A DNA stretch of 64,000 bases from Bradyrhizobium sp. LTSP849. Lineage in GTDB: Bacteria; Pseudomonadota; Alphaproteobacteria; Rhizobiales; Xanthobacteraceae. The translations under genes and the position numbers were made by a program. The stretch is from positions 372,001-436,000 of the forward strand of contig NZ_JYMR01000052.1 in NCBI RefSeq assembly GCF_000938255.1, written 5' to 3'. The notes below the pieces were generated by a model, which was given only the letters and a program-made list of their open reading frames with translations, did no database searches and was not told where the DNA came from. Positions 7,667-16,295 of this stretch are shown one piece after another (positions within the stretch are counted from its first letter, which is position 1; every line of letters starts with the position of its first letter).

Positions 7667-7743
7667 ATCGAAACCATCACCTAGGCAATAATTGCCCAGT
7701 CGGCCTTTCCAGGGAAAGCAGCCGAATCTGTTGGGGCGGTTGC

Positions 7744-9354
7744 TTGCAAGGTCTTGCGGAATTTTTGAAGGGTATCGGCGCCGCCCGGTTCGGGGCGATG
7801 ATCGCGGTCACCGCCGCGCTCATCGGCTTCTTTGCCTTTGTCATCATGCGCGTCACCACGCCGCAGATGACGACGCTGTTCACCGACCTCAGCGTCGAAG
7901 ATTCTTCCGGAATTATCAAAGACTTGGAGCGCCAAGGCATCCAGTTCGAGCTGCGCAATGAAGGCAGCGTCATCATGGTGCCGAAGGACAAGGTCACCCG
8001 GCTGCGGATGAAGCTCGCCGAGGGCGGCCTGCCCAAGGGCGGCGGGGTCGGCTACGAGGTGTTCGACAAGTCGGACGCGCTCGGCACCACTTCTTTCGTC
8101 CAGAACATCAATCATCTGCGCGCGCTGGAAGGCGAGCTCGCCCGCACCATCCGCGCCATCGACCGCATCCAGGCCGCCCGCGTCCATCTCGTGCTGCCCG
8201 AGCGCCCGCTGTTCTCGCGCGAGGCGCCGGAGCCGTCGGCCTCGATCGTGGTGCGGGTTCGCGGCTCGCTGGAAGCGCAGCAGATCCGCGCCATCCGCCA
8301 CCTCGTCGCCTCTGCCGTCAACGGGTTGAAGCCACAGCGGGTCTCGATTGTCGACGAGGCCGGCACCTTGCTCGCCGATGGTGCTGCGACCGATCCGGAG
8401 CAGGCGGTCGGCGACGAGCGCCGCACCGCCTACGAGAAGCGGATCCGCAAGCAGGTCGAGGACATCGTCTCCTCCGTGGTCGGCTCCGGCCGCGCCCGCG
8501 TCCAGCTCGCCGCCGATTTCGACTTCAACAAGGTCACCCAGACCTCGGACAAGTTCGATCCCGAGGGCCGCGTGCTGCGCTCGAGCCAGACCCGCGAAGA
8601 GCAGAGCATGACCGCCGACAATAACGGCCAGGTCACGGTCAACAACGAGCTCCCCGGCAACCAGCAGAACAGCGGCGCGGCGGCCAAGGACCAGAGCAAG
8701 AAGACCGAAGAGACCAACAATTACGAGATCTCCCGCACCACCAAGACCGAGGTGACCGAGGTCGGCCGGGTCAACCGCATCTCGGTCGCGGTCCTGGTCG
8801 ACGGCATCTACACCAAGAACGACAAGGGCGAGCTCGCCTACACAGACCGCACCAAGGAGCAGCTCGACCGCATCGCCACCCTGGTCCGCTCGGCGATCGG
8901 CTTCGACCAGAAGCGCGGCGACCAGGTCGAGGTCGTCAATCTGCGCTTTGCCGATGCCCCCGCCACCGCCCCGATCGCGGAGCCGAGCGGGTTCCTCGGC
9001 ATGCTCCAGTTCACCAAAGACGATGTCATGTACTTCGTCGAGCTCGGCGTGATGATGCTGCTCGGCCTGGTCGTGCTGTTCATGGTGATCCGGCCGCTGG
9101 TCAAGCGCATCCTCGCCTCCGAGGAGGTTGCCGCCGCCATTTCCGGCGCCCTCACCGGCCCCGCCGCCTCGGACGAGGCCGCGCCGGCCGGCCAGGCGCT
9201 GCTGCCGAGCGGTGCCGCCAGCGCGATCGACGTCGCCACCGTCCAGGGCCAGGTCCACGCCCAGTCCGTTCATCGCGTCGGCGAGCTGGCCGAGCGCAAC
9301 CCCAACGAAACCGTCGCCATCATCCGTCAATGGCTGACCGAACCCGCGAAATGA
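7744..9354 (+). CDS. fliF: Flagellar MS-ring protein FliF
   Basis: This 536-aa inner-membrane protein forms the MS ring on which the rotor and export apparatus assemble. It has one membrane segment near residues 18-35 (FGAMIAVTAALIGFFAFVIM) and a second near 432-452, with the ring-building motifs between them (YEVFDKSDALGTTSFVQNINHLRALEGELARTI, then RVHLVLPERPLF). The C-terminal cytoplasmic tail ends ELAERNPNETVAIIRQWLTE, the FliG-binding peptide. The start is TTG 7744 (MQGLAEFLKGIG), chosen by similarity to the family N-terminus; no ATG fits. It is the first gene of fliF-G-H-N-flbD. Confidence 0.95.
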   Translation: MQGLAEFLKGIGAARFGAMIAVTAALIGFFAFVIMRVTTPQMTTLFTDLSVEDSSGIIKDLERQGIQFELRNEGSVIMVPKDKVTRLRMKLAEGGLPKGGGVGYEVFDKSDALGTTSFVQNINHLRALEGELARTIRAIDRIQAARVHLVLPERPLFSREAPEPSASIVVRVRGSLEAQQIRAIRHLVASAVNGLKPQRVSIVDEAGTLLADGAATDPEQAVGDERRTAYEKRIRKQVEDIVSSVVGSGRARVQLAADFDFNKVTQTSDKFDPEGRVLRSSQTREEQSMTADNNGQVTVNNELPGNQQNSGAAAKDQSKKTEETNNYEISRTTKTEVTEVGRVNRISVAVLVDGIYTKNDKGELAYTDRTKEQLDRIATLVRSAIGFDQKRGDQVEVVNLRFADAPATAPIAEPSGFLGMLQFTKDDVMYFVELGVMMLLGLVVLFMVIRPLVKRILASEEVAAAISGALTGPAASDEAAPAGQALLPSGAASAIDVATVQGQVHAQSVHRVGELAERNPNETVAIIRQWLTEPAK

Positions 9355-9372
9355 TTCGAGAAGTGAACTGAC

Positions 9373-10467
9373 ATGGCCGGCAACCTGCAAAACGCCAACT
9401 CGAACGACATCACCAGCGTGATCTCGACGCTCGGTCAGCGCGCCGGCAGCCGCGTGGGCAGCGCCAAGACCGAAGCGGTGGCGGGGCCGAAGCGCGCCGC
9501 CATCCTGATGCTGGCGCTCGGCGAGCAATATGGTGGCAAGATCTGGTCGCTGCTCGACGACGACGAGGTACGCCAGCTCTCGCTGGAAATGTCGACGCTC
9601 GGCACCGTCGAGGTCGACACGGTGGAGGACATGCTGCTCGAATTCGTCTCGCGCATGTCGGCCTCCGGCGCGCTGATGGGCAATTTCGACGCCACCGAGC
9701 GGCTGCTCCAGCAATATCTGGCACCCGAGCGCGTCAACGGCATCATGGACGAGATCCGCGGCCCTGCGGGGCGCAACATGTGGGAGAAGCTTTCCAACGT
9801 GCAGGAAGAGGTCCTCGCCAACTACCTCAAGAACGAATATCCGCAGACCATCGCGGTGGTGCTGTCGAAGCTGAAGCCGGAGCATGCCGCCCGGGTGCTC
9901 GGCATCTTCCCCGAGGACCTCGCGCTCGACGTCGTCAACCGCATGTTGAAGATGGAAGCGGTGCAGAAGGAGGTGATCGAGAGCGTGGAGAAGACGCTGC
10001 GCACCGAATTCATGTCCAATCTCTCGCAGACCCGCCGCCGCGACGCCCACGAGGTGATGGCGGAAATCTTCAACAATTTCGACCGCCAGACCGAAACCCG
10101 CTTCATCACCTCGCTGGAAGAGGACAATCGCGAATCCGCCGAGCGCATCAAGGCGCTGATGTTCACATTCGATGACCTCGTGAAGCTCGATTCCGGCTCG
10201 GCCCAGACTCTGATGCGCAACGTCGACAAGGACAAGCTCGGCGTGGCGCTGAAGAGCGCCAACGAGGACGTCCGCAACTTCTTCTTCGGCAACATGTCTT
10301 CGCGCGCGGCCAAGATGCTCCAGGACGACATGGCGGCGATGGGCCCGGTGCGGCTGCGCGACGTCGACGAGGCCCAGGCGCTGCTGGTCAACCTCGCCAA
10401 GGACCTCGCCGCCAAGGGCGAGATCATGCTGACCAAGAACCGCGCTGACGACGAGCTGGTGTATTGA
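9373..10467 (+). CDS. fliG: Flagellar motor switch protein FliG
   Basis: This 364-aa cytoplasmic rotor protein couples FliF to the C ring and interacts electrostatically with the stator. FliG N, middle and C domains are all present: RAAILMLALGEQYGGKIWSLL, the EHAARVLG stretch, and the armadillo/torque region around IKALMFTFDDLVKLD (about 258-272) and VRNFFFGNMSSRAAKML. It is about 30 residues longer than the E. coli protein because of an N-terminal extension. It starts 18 bp after fliF and its stop overlaps the fliH start by one base. Confidence 0.95.
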   Translation: MAGNLQNANSNDITSVISTLGQRAGSRVGSAKTEAVAGPKRAAILMLALGEQYGGKIWSLLDDDEVRQLSLEMSTLGTVEVDTVEDMLLEFVSRMSASGALMGNFDATERLLQQYLAPERVNGIMDEIRGPAGRNMWEKLSNVQEEVLANYLKNEYPQTIAVVLSKLKPEHAARVLGIFPEDLALDVVNRMLKMEAVQKEVIESVEKTLRTEFMSNLSQTRRRDAHEVMAEIFNNFDRQTETRFITSLEEDNRESAERIKALMFTFDDLVKLDSGSAQTLMRNVDKDKLGVALKSANEDVRNFFFGNMSSRAAKMLQDDMAAMGPVRLRDVDEAQALLVNLAKDLAAKGEIMLTKNRADDELVY

Positions 10468-11087
10468 TGGCCGCTCCGGCAAAATTCCTGTTCGATACCG
10501 ACTTCGCCGCGCCCGACCGGACGCGCGAGAAGGCCGCGACCGCGGCCGAGATCGCGCAGAAGGTCGCGGAAGCCGAAGCGCGTGCCTATCAGGACGGCTT
10601 TGCCGCCGGCCAGCGCGAGGCCAAGGCGGAGAGCGACCGCCGCGTCGCGCTTGCCATGGAAGAAATCAACATCGGCATCCGGGGCATTGCGGCGGGCATC
10701 GGCAATATCGAGAGCAAGATGGAGACTGAGGCGGTCGACGTCGCGGTCGCGGTGGCGCGCAAACTCTGCGCCGACCTGGTCGCCGCCGAGCCGCTCGGCG
10801 AGATCATGGCGCTGGTCAAGGACTGCTTCTCGCATCTGGTCGCGACGCCGCATCTCGTCGTCCGCATCAATGACGCGCTCTATGACAGCGCGCGCGAGAA
10901 GATCGAGCGGCTCGCCAAGCAGAGCGGCTTCGAAGGACGGCTGGTGATCCTGGCCGAGCCCGAGATTGCGACCGGCGACTGCCGGATCGAATGGGCCGAT
11001 GGCGGCGTCGTGCTGGAGCGCACCGCCATCGCGGCCAAGGTGGACGAATTGGTCGGACGCTATGTCGCGTCCCGCAGGGGGAATTAA
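10467..11087 (+). CDS. fliH: Flagellar assembly protein FliH (FlbE type)
   Basis: This 206-aa protein sits at the FliH position in the alphaproteobacterial order fliF-fliG-fliH-fliN-flbD. FliH binds and restrains the export ATPase FliI. It shows an Ala/Glu-rich coiled-coil N-terminal part (AATAAEIAQKVAEAEARAYQDG), then a conserved C-terminal part LVVRINDALYDSAREKIERL and DCRIEWADGGVVLER typical of the FliH/YscL family. ATG 10467 overlaps the fliG TGA. fliI is not in the window. Confidence 0.85.
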   Translation: MAAPAKFLFDTDFAAPDRTREKAATAAEIAQKVAEAEARAYQDGFAAGQREAKAESDRRVALAMEEINIGIRGIAAGIGNIESKMETEAVDVAVAVARKLCADLVAAEPLGEIMALVKDCFSHLVATPHLVVRINDALYDSAREKIERLAKQSGFEGRLVILAEPEIATGDCRIEWADGGVVLERTAIAAKVDELVGRYVASRRGN

Positions 11088-11090
11088 GCC

Positions 11091-11441
11091 ATGAGTGACA
11101 CCGATGGACAGGTCCCGCTGCCCGATCTCAACGGCCCGATGCCGCCGACCGGCAACGACGTCAGCTACAATGAGGAAGAATATGCGGCCCGCGTCGCCGC
11201 CGACCTCGAAGCCGTGTTCGACGTGCCGGTGCAGGTCTCGGCGGTGCTCGGCCGCTCCAAGATGGATGTCGGCGAGCTGTTGAAGCTCGGACCCGGCACC
11301 GTGCTCGAGCTCGACCGGCGCGTCGGCGAGGCCATCGACATCTACGTCAACAACAAGCTCGTCGCTCGCGGCGAGGTGGTGCTGGTCGAGGACAAGCTCG
11401 GCGTCACCATGACGGAAATCATCAAAACTGAACGCGGCTAG
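11091..11441 (+). CDS. fliN: Flagellar motor switch protein FliN
   Basis: This 116-aa C-ring component has one SpoA domain in residues 40-112. The signature is VQVSAVLGRSKMDVGELLKL, then GTVLELDRRVGEAIDIYVN and LVARGEVVLVEDKLGVTMTEI. A preceding AGGGGGA serves as ribosome site, 3 bp after fliH. The rest of the C ring (FliM) is not in the window. Confidence 0.94.
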   Translation: MSDTDGQVPLPDLNGPMPPTGNDVSYNEEEYAARVAADLEAVFDVPVQVSAVLGRSKMDVGELLKLGPGTVLELDRRVGEAIDIYVNNKLVARGEVVLVEDKLGVTMTEIIKTERG

Positions 11442-11494
11442 CGCCATACAGGGAATGACGCGCGGCAGCGCGAACAGACGGACAGGAGACTGAC

Positions 11495-12880
11495 ATGCGG
11501 CTTCTCATCGTTGGCACACTCAAGGGCCAGCTCACCACCGCCACCAAGATCGCGATGGAGAACGGCGCCACCGTGACCCACGCCGAGGATCTCGATCAGG
11601 CGATGCGCGTGCTGCGCGGCGGCAAGGGCGCCGACCTCTTGCTGGTCGATGTCGCCCTCGACATCCGCGACCTCGTGATGCGGCTCGAGGCCGAGCACAT
11701 CCACGCCCCGATCGTCGCCTGCGGCATCACCAACGATGCCCGCGCCGCGGTCGCCGCGATCCATGCCGGCGCCAAGGAATACATCCCGCTGCCGCCGGAT
11801 CCGGAGCTGATCGCAGCCGTACTGGCCGCAGTGGCCAACGATTCCCGCGAGCTGATCTATCGCGACGAAGCGATGGCGAAGGTCGTCAAGCTCGCCCAGC
11901 AGATCGCAGGTTCCGACGCCTCGGTGATGGTCACCGGCGAATCCGGCACCGGCAAGGAAGTGCTGGCGCGCTATGTCCATACCCGCTCGCAACGCGCCAA
12001 GCGTCCGTTCATCTCGATCAACTGCGCCGCAATCCCCGAGCATCTCCTGGAGTCCGAGCTGTTCGGCCATGAGAAGGGCGCCTTCACCGGCGCGATCGCC
12101 CGCCGCATCGGCAAGTTCGAGGAAGCGACCGGCGGCACGCTGCTGCTCGACGAAATCTCGGAGATGGACGTCCGCCTGCAATCGAAGCTGCTCCGCGCCA
12201 TCCAGGAGCGCGTGATCGATCGCGTCGGCGGCACCAAGCCGGTTCCGGTCGACATCCGCATCATCGCGACCTCGAACCGCAATCTGGCGGAAGCCGTGCG
12301 CGAAGGCACGTTCCGCGAGGATCTGCTGTTCCGCCTCAACGTCGTGAACCTGAAGATCCCGCCGCTGCGCGAGCGCCCTGCCGACATTCTCGAACTCGCT
12401 CAGCACTTCGTGAAGAAATATGCCGACGCCAACGGCGTGCCGGTACGCCCGATCTCGGCGGACGCCCGCCGCGTGCTGTCCACCAACCGCTGGCAAGGTA
12501 ACGTCCGCGAGCTCGAAAACACCATGCACCGCTCGGTGCTGATGGCGCAGGGCGACGAGATCGGACCCGACGCCATCCTCACGCCGGATGGCGACCGCCT
12601 CGATCTCGCCAAGACCGTGCCGGCAGTGGCGCATGCCACGTTCGCCGCCGAGCAGGTGACCCGCGCCCTGGTCGGCCGCACCGTCGCGGACGTCGAGCGC
12701 GACCTGATCCTGGAAACACTGAAGCACTGCCTCGGCAACCGGACCCACGCCGCCAACATCTTGGGCATCTCGATCCGCACCCTTCGCAACAAGCTCAACG
12801 AATATTCCGACGGCGGCATCCCGATCACCCCCGCCGGCACGCCGGGTGAGTATCCGCGGATGCCGATGGTGGGGGCGTAG
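11495..12880 (+). CDS. flbD: Sigma-54-dependent flagellar regulator FlbD
   Basis: This 461-aa enhancer-binding protein has an N-terminal receiver-like domain (1-115), an AAA+ domain, and a C-terminal Fis-type HTH (NRTHAANILGISIRTLRNKL). Walker A GESGTGKE is at 148-155, the sigma-54 contact loop GAFTGA at 195-200, and Walker B GGTLLLDE at 213-220. In Caulobacter FlbD activates late sigma-54 flagellar genes and represses fliF, with activity gated by FliX. The receiver lacks the acidic pair after the first strand (MRLLIVGTL), though Asp52 is at the phosphorylation position. It is the last gene of the operon, 53 bp after fliN with AGGAG before the ATG. Confidence 0.92.
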   Translation: MRLLIVGTLKGQLTTATKIAMENGATVTHAEDLDQAMRVLRGGKGADLLLVDVALDIRDLVMRLEAEHIHAPIVACGITNDARAAVAAIHAGAKEYIPLPPDPELIAAVLAAVANDSRELIYRDEAMAKVVKLAQQIAGSDASVMVTGESGTGKEVLARYVHTRSQRAKRPFISINCAAIPEHLLESELFGHEKGAFTGAIARRIGKFEEATGGTLLLDEISEMDVRLQSKLLRAIQERVIDRVGGTKPVPVDIRIIATSNRNLAEAVREGTFREDLLFRLNVVNLKIPPLRERPADILELAQHFVKKYADANGVPVRPISADARRVLSTNRWQGNVRELENTMHRSVLMAQGDEIGPDAILTPDGDRLDLAKTVPAVAHATFAAEQVTRALVGRTVADVERDLILETLKHCLGNRTHAANILGISIRTLRNKLNEYSDGGIPITPAGTPGEYPRMPMVGA

Positions 12881-12905
12881 AGCTTCTGCAAATAATGAGG
12901 ATACG

Positions 12906-12936
12906 AATGCCCGGGCTTGGCCCGGGCATTTCTTTT
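12906..12936 (+). terminator. Rho-independent terminator of the fliF-flbD operon
   Basis: A perfect 10-bp stem AATGCCCGGG / CCCGGGCATT with loop CTTGG, followed by TCTTTT. It lies 25 bp past the flbD stop. The gene-free stretch 12881-13269 holds this terminator and two palindromic repeats (12959-13084 and 13093-13177). Confidence 0.88.
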
Positions 12937-12958
12937 GCTGCCGCGACGTACATGCCCA

Positions 12959-13084
12959 CCCCGTCATCCTGAGGTGCTCGGCATGCAGCGCATGCCGAGC
13001 CTCGAAGGATGAACGGCCACGGACGCAGCCGGGCCGTCGCCCTTCGAGGCTCGCCGAAGAGGCGAGCACCTCAGGGTGACGGGG
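12959..13084. repeat. Interspersed palindromic repeat, CCCCGTCATCCTGAGGTGCTC type
   Basis: The left end CCCCGTCATCCTGAGGTGCTCG and the right end GCGAGCACCTCAGGGTGACGGGG are inverted. Inside, a GGCATGC-AGC-GCATGCC hairpin and a second inner pair CCTCGAAGG / CCTTCGAGG are nested. It has no coding potential of its own. Confidence 0.78.
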
Positions 13085-13092
13085 AAAGGTCT

Positions 13093-13177
13093 CGTAGCCC
13101 TGATGGAGCGAAGCGCAATCCGGGGTTCGCTTCGCGATCGGGATTCCCGGATTTCGCTTCGCTCCATCCGGGCTACG
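13093..13177. repeat. Interspersed palindromic repeat, CGTAGCCCGGATGGAGCG type (copy 1)
   Basis: CGTAGCCCTGATGGAGCGAAGCG and CGCTTCGCTCCATCCGGGCTACG form the arms, with the core CAATCCGGGGTTCGC...GATTCCCGGATTT. This is the same family as the copy at 34054-34140, about 85% alike by eye. Confidence 0.8.
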
Positions 13178-13269
13178 GGACTGAACACATGGCCGCACCG
13201 CATCCGGCGACTAGGTCGCGCCCGCGCAAAGCCCTATAAGCGCCACCGAGAACCCACGCGAGGAAAAGC

Positions 13270-14418
13270 ATGTCTGAAGCTCAAATCACGGATTGGCTGG
13301 CGTCGCAGCGGCAGGCGATGATCGATCTCTTGCGCGACGTCGTGGACATCGATTCCGGGTCCTATGACAAGGAAGGCGTCGATGCGGTCGGTGCGCGGTT
13401 CGAGCGGCATTTTTCCGAGCACGGCATTCCCTCCCGGCGGGAGAACCACGGTACCTTTGGCGACGCCCTCCATGCCGAGGTCGCAAAGCCCGGCAGCAAC
13501 GAGAAGCCGGTGCTGTTGATGGGACATCGCGACACCGTGTTCGGAAAGGGCGAGGCCACCCGCCGTCCGTTCACGATCAAAGACAAGCGCGCCTATGGGC
13601 CCGGCGTCGCCGACATGAAGGCCGGCCTCGTCATGAACGTGTTCGTGGCCACCGCCTTCCACAAATTCGGCGGCAACCCGCACCCGATCAAGCTGCTGAT
13701 CACCTCGGACGAGGAAATCGGCTCGCCCTCGTCGCGGCCGGTGATCGAGCGCGAGGGGCGCACCGCGCGCGCGGTGTTCAATTCCGAGCCGGGCCGCCCG
13801 ACCGGCAACGTCGTCACCAGCCGCAAGGGCGGCATCTTCATGCACATGGCCATCACCGGCAAAGCCGCACATTCCGGCGCCAATTTCGCCGCCGGAATCA
13901 GCGCGATCGGCGAGCTCGCGCACAAGATCATCCAGATCCACGCGTTGACCGATCTCACCAAGGGTATCACGCTCAATGTCGGCCTGGTCGCGGGCGGCCA
14001 GTCCGTCAACACGACGGCGCCCTCAGCCGAGGGCCAGATCGACATGCGCTACGTCAATCCCGCCGATCGCGCCACGGTGATGGCCGAGATCGAACGGATC
14101 GTCGCCACGCCTTCCGTGCCCGGCACAAGCGCTGTGCTGACCATCAAGGGCGAGTTCGTGCCGGTCGTGCAGAGCGAGAGCTCGAAGGCGCTGTTCGAAG
14201 GCTATCAGGCGGCCGCAAAGCAGGCCGGCCTCACCACGCTCCAGGGCGAATTCTCCGGCGGCTGCGCCGATTCCGGCTTCACCGCCGCGGTCGGCACGCC
14301 GACCATCTGCGGCGTCGGGCCGGTCGGTGGCCTCGCACATTCGCCGGAGGAATATCTCGAGCTCGACAGCATCGTGCCGCGCGCGCAGGCGCTGGCGCTG
14401 GCGATTTTGCGGGGGTGA
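13270..14418 (+). CDS. M20-family metallopeptidase (glutamate carboxypeptidase-like)
   Basis: This 382-aa cytosolic di-zinc aminoacylase/carboxypeptidase resembles carboxypeptidase G2. The zinc ligands expected in the family are visible: His86 in GHRDTVF, Asp115 in GVADMKAG, Glu148-Glu149 in TSDEEIGS and His357 in GLAHSPEE. The lid/dimerisation domain with GKAAHSGANFAAGISAI sits between. Likely substrates are N-acyl amino acids or folate/peptide glutamates; the exact one is open. The ribosome site is GAGGAAAAG before the ATG. It stands alone between repeats. Confidence 0.88.
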   Translation: MSEAQITDWLASQRQAMIDLLRDVVDIDSGSYDKEGVDAVGARFERHFSEHGIPSRRENHGTFGDALHAEVAKPGSNEKPVLLMGHRDTVFGKGEATRRPFTIKDKRAYGPGVADMKAGLVMNVFVATAFHKFGGNPHPIKLLITSDEEIGSPSSRPVIEREGRTARAVFNSEPGRPTGNVVTSRKGGIFMHMAITGKAAHSGANFAAGISAIGELAHKIIQIHALTDLTKGITLNVGLVAGGQSVNTTAPSAEGQIDMRYVNPADRATVMAEIERIVATPSVPGTSAVLTIKGEFVPVVQSESSKALFEGYQAAAKQAGLTTLQGEFSGGCADSGFTAAVGTPTICGVGPVGGLAHSPEEYLELDSIVPRAQALALAILRG

Positions 14419-14440
14419 ATTCGCGGACTGCGTAGGTGCC

Positions 14441-14530
14441 GTAGGGTGGGCAAAGGCGCACTTGCGCCGTGCCCACCGTTTATCTTCGTTGGATAGAAGT
14501 GGTGGGCACGCTTCGCTTTGCCCACCCTAC
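14441..14530. repeat. Interspersed palindromic repeat, GTAGGGTGGGCAAA type (copy 1)
   Basis: GTAGGGTGGGCAAA...GTGCCCACC is mirrored by GGTGGGCAC...TTTGCCCACCCTAC, with a small GGCGCAC/TTGCGCC hairpin in the left arm. A second copy is at 52709-52803. Confidence 0.8.
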
Positions 14531-14546
14531 GAGACCGAGCAAAACT

Positions 14547-14702
14547 TTACGAATAACTCGGCGCATCCGGCCTACGAAAAATGTGGATGGGGTCGCCCGG
14601 CACGAACGGCTGGCCGCGAAACATCGCATAGGCGTAGAGCGCGAGATAGGCGATTGCCAGCGCGCCGACGGCGTAGAAGGCCCAGGTCCCGACGCGCTTC
14701 AT
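14547..14702 (-). CDS. Small single-pass membrane protein (51 aa)
   Basis: A short ORF starting MKRVGTWAFYAVGALAIAYL, one hydrophobic helix (about residues 6-27) with a positively charged N-terminus, then a polar tail FRGQPFVPGDPIHIF. GGAGCGG lies about 4 bp before the ATG. It is downstream of the flavin reductase on the same strand (99 bp gap) and may be the last gene of the ssu transcript, or independent. I do not recognise a family. The codon pattern (G/C third positions) supports coding. Confidence 0.6.
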   Translation of the reverse strand: MKRVGTWAFYAVGALAIAYLALYAYAMFRGQPFVPGDPIHIFRRPDAPSYS

Positions 14703-14801
14703 CGTTCCGCTCCATTGCCTTCCCGGACGGAAAGGCTCAGCCAGCGCTTCTAGAGCGATGATGAAGAAAAGGCCAGCCTCCGCCGCCTGTGGCGCAGCCG
14801 C

Positions 14802-15383
14802 TCAAACGCCGCGCCGGCTGCGCGCGGGAACGCTGACGTCCGCGAGCTTTGCGGCGTCCTCGTCCTGGTCGACTGCCACATACTGGCCGTGCCAATAGGC
14901 CAGCGCCGCGTTGCGGGTCGAATTCTTGATGTCCCTGACACGGCCGATGACGATGCCATGCGAATGCCGCTCGACGATCTCCTCGACCTCGCAATCGACC
15001 GCCGACAATGCACCGACCAGCAGCGGAACGCCCGAGACCGCCGTCACCCACTGGCTGCCTGCAAAGCGATCGGCGCCTTTCAGCCCGCCCTTGCCGGCAA
15101 AGCGCTCGGCGATGTCGAGCTGGTCGGCCGCGAGGATGTTCACGCCGAAGGCGCCGTGGCGGCGGATCAGCGGGAAGGACGAGGCGTCGCGGTTGATGCT
15201 GACCAGCAGCGTCGGCGGATCGACCGACAGCGAGGTCACCGAGGTCACCGTCATGCCGGTAATGTCCCTGCCCCGCCCGGCAGTGATGACGCTGACGCCG
15301 CCGGTGAGGTGGCGCATGGCGCCGCGGAAATCGGCAGACGAGACGGGAATTTCGGTCATGAGATCGCGGGGGACTACATTCAT
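14802..15383 (-). CDS. NAD(P)H:FMN flavin reductase (SsuE/HpaC-like role)
   Basis: This 193-aa protein of the flavin reductase-like (DIM6/NTAB) family has FRGAMRHLTGGVSVITA, the FMN-binding GMTVTSVTSLSVDPPTLLVSI and a C-terminal GRVRDIKN. It reduces FMN with NAD(P)H and hands FMNH2 to a two-component monooxygenase. Position at the end of the ssu operon indicates that SsuD is the partner. It belongs to a different fold class from E. coli SsuE, so the name ssuE is not used. Met9 is an alternative start. Confidence 0.88.
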   Translation of the reverse strand: MNVVPRDLMTEIPVSSADFRGAMRHLTGGVSVITAGRGRDITGMTVTSVTSLSVDPPTLLVSINRDASSFPLIRRHGAFGVNILAADQLDIAERFAGKGGLKGADRFAGSQWVTAVSGVPLLVGALSAVDCEVEEIVERHSHGIVIGRVRDIKNSTRNAALAYWHGQYVAVDQDEDAAKLADVSVPARSRRGV

Positions 15384-15417
15384 GGCATGCTCCCGCGAAA
15401 GCGGGGTTCCTCTCTAT

Positions 15418-16275
15418 CTATATACGATCGTCCGCCGACAAAAGATGGCTCAGGATCGAGCCTTCGAGTCCTGCGAGCTCGACCGAGCCGCGCTCGCGCG
15501 GCCGGGCGACGTTAACCATCACATCGTGGGCAATACGGCCCTCGTCGATCACCAGCACCCGGTCGGCCAGCGCGACCGCCTCGGCAACGTCGTGGGTCAC
15601 CAGGATCGCGGTAAAACCCTGGTCGCGCCAGACCCGCTCCAGCAGCCGCTGCATCGAGATCCGGGTCAGCGCGTCCAGCGCACCGAGCGGCTCGTCGAAA
15701 GCGAGCACGCGCGGGTGGGAGACCAGCGCGCGGGCGAGCGCGACGCGCTGCTTCTGTCCGCCCGACAGCACCGAGGGCCATTGGTCGCGCTTGTCGGTCA
15801 ACCCGACCTCCGCAAGCGCCTTCTCGGCGCGTGCATGCGCATCGCTGGATGAACGATCGCGGCCGAGACCGACCTCGACATTGGAGAGCACCCGCGCCCA
15901 GGGCAGCAGCCGCGGCTCCTGGAACATCACGCGGATGTCCTCGGGCTGAACCACCGCATCACCGAAGCTGACGCTGCCGGCGTCGATCTTCTCGAGGCCC
16001 GCAATCAGGCGCAGCAGCGTGCTCTTGCCGCAGCCGCTTTTTCCGACGATCGCCACGAACTGACCGGCGGGAATGTGCAAATCGATGCCGCGCAGCACCT
16101 CGTTGTCGCCGAAGGATTTGCGCAGGCCGCGGATGCTGAGCGGCAGGCCGCTGCTCTGCACCTGGTGCCCTTGGCGTTCTTGGCGCTCCTCGCGCACCAC
16201 TCGGGCCGTCGGCGCGAAATTGGCGCGGCTGGCGAGCTCGGTTTCCGGAAGGGAGGTACGAAGGGCTGTCTGCAT
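15418..16275 (-). CDS. ssuB: Aliphatic sulfonate ABC transporter ATPase SsuB
   Basis: This 285-aa ATPase powers sulfonate import. Walker A GKSGCGKST, Q-loop MFQEPRLLPW, ABC signature LSGGQKQRVALARAL, Walker B VLAFDEPLGALD and switch His in LVTHDVAEAVAL are all present. The first about 45 residues are an unusual polar extension (QTALRTSLPETELASRANFA) before the ATPase core. ATG 16275 is 20 bp after ssuC; the longer upstream frame is out-of-family and overlaps ssuC. Confidence 0.92.
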   Translation of the reverse strand: MQTALRTSLPETELASRANFAPTARVVREERQERQGHQVQSSGLPLSIRGLRKSFGDNEVLRGIDLHIPAGQFVAIVGKSGCGKSTLLRLIAGLEKIDAGSVSFGDAVVQPEDIRVMFQEPRLLPWARVLSNVEVGLGRDRSSSDAHARAEKALAEVGLTDKRDQWPSVLSGGQKQRVALARALVSHPRVLAFDEPLGALDALTRISMQRLLERVWRDQGFTAILVTHDVAEAVALADRVLVIDEGRIAHDVMVNVARPRERGSVELAGLEGSILSHLLSADDRI

Positions 16276-16295
16276 GTGATTCCCAGTATTTCTGC

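Noticed and set aside
7729..7746. Sigma-54-like -24/-12 pattern (GG-N10-GC) just before fliF
   Set aside because: The -12 element would lie in the TTG start codon used for fliF, so transcription could not start downstream of it and still make FliF. Matches outside GG/GC are poor.
7681..10482. 933-aa minus-strand ORF
   Set aside because: Antisense to fliF and fliG; a reading-frame shadow typical of high-GC DNA.
12959..13177. Possible small ORFs in both strands within palindromic repeats
   Set aside because: Reading frames derive from the repeats themselves and are shared by other copies; no ribosome site.
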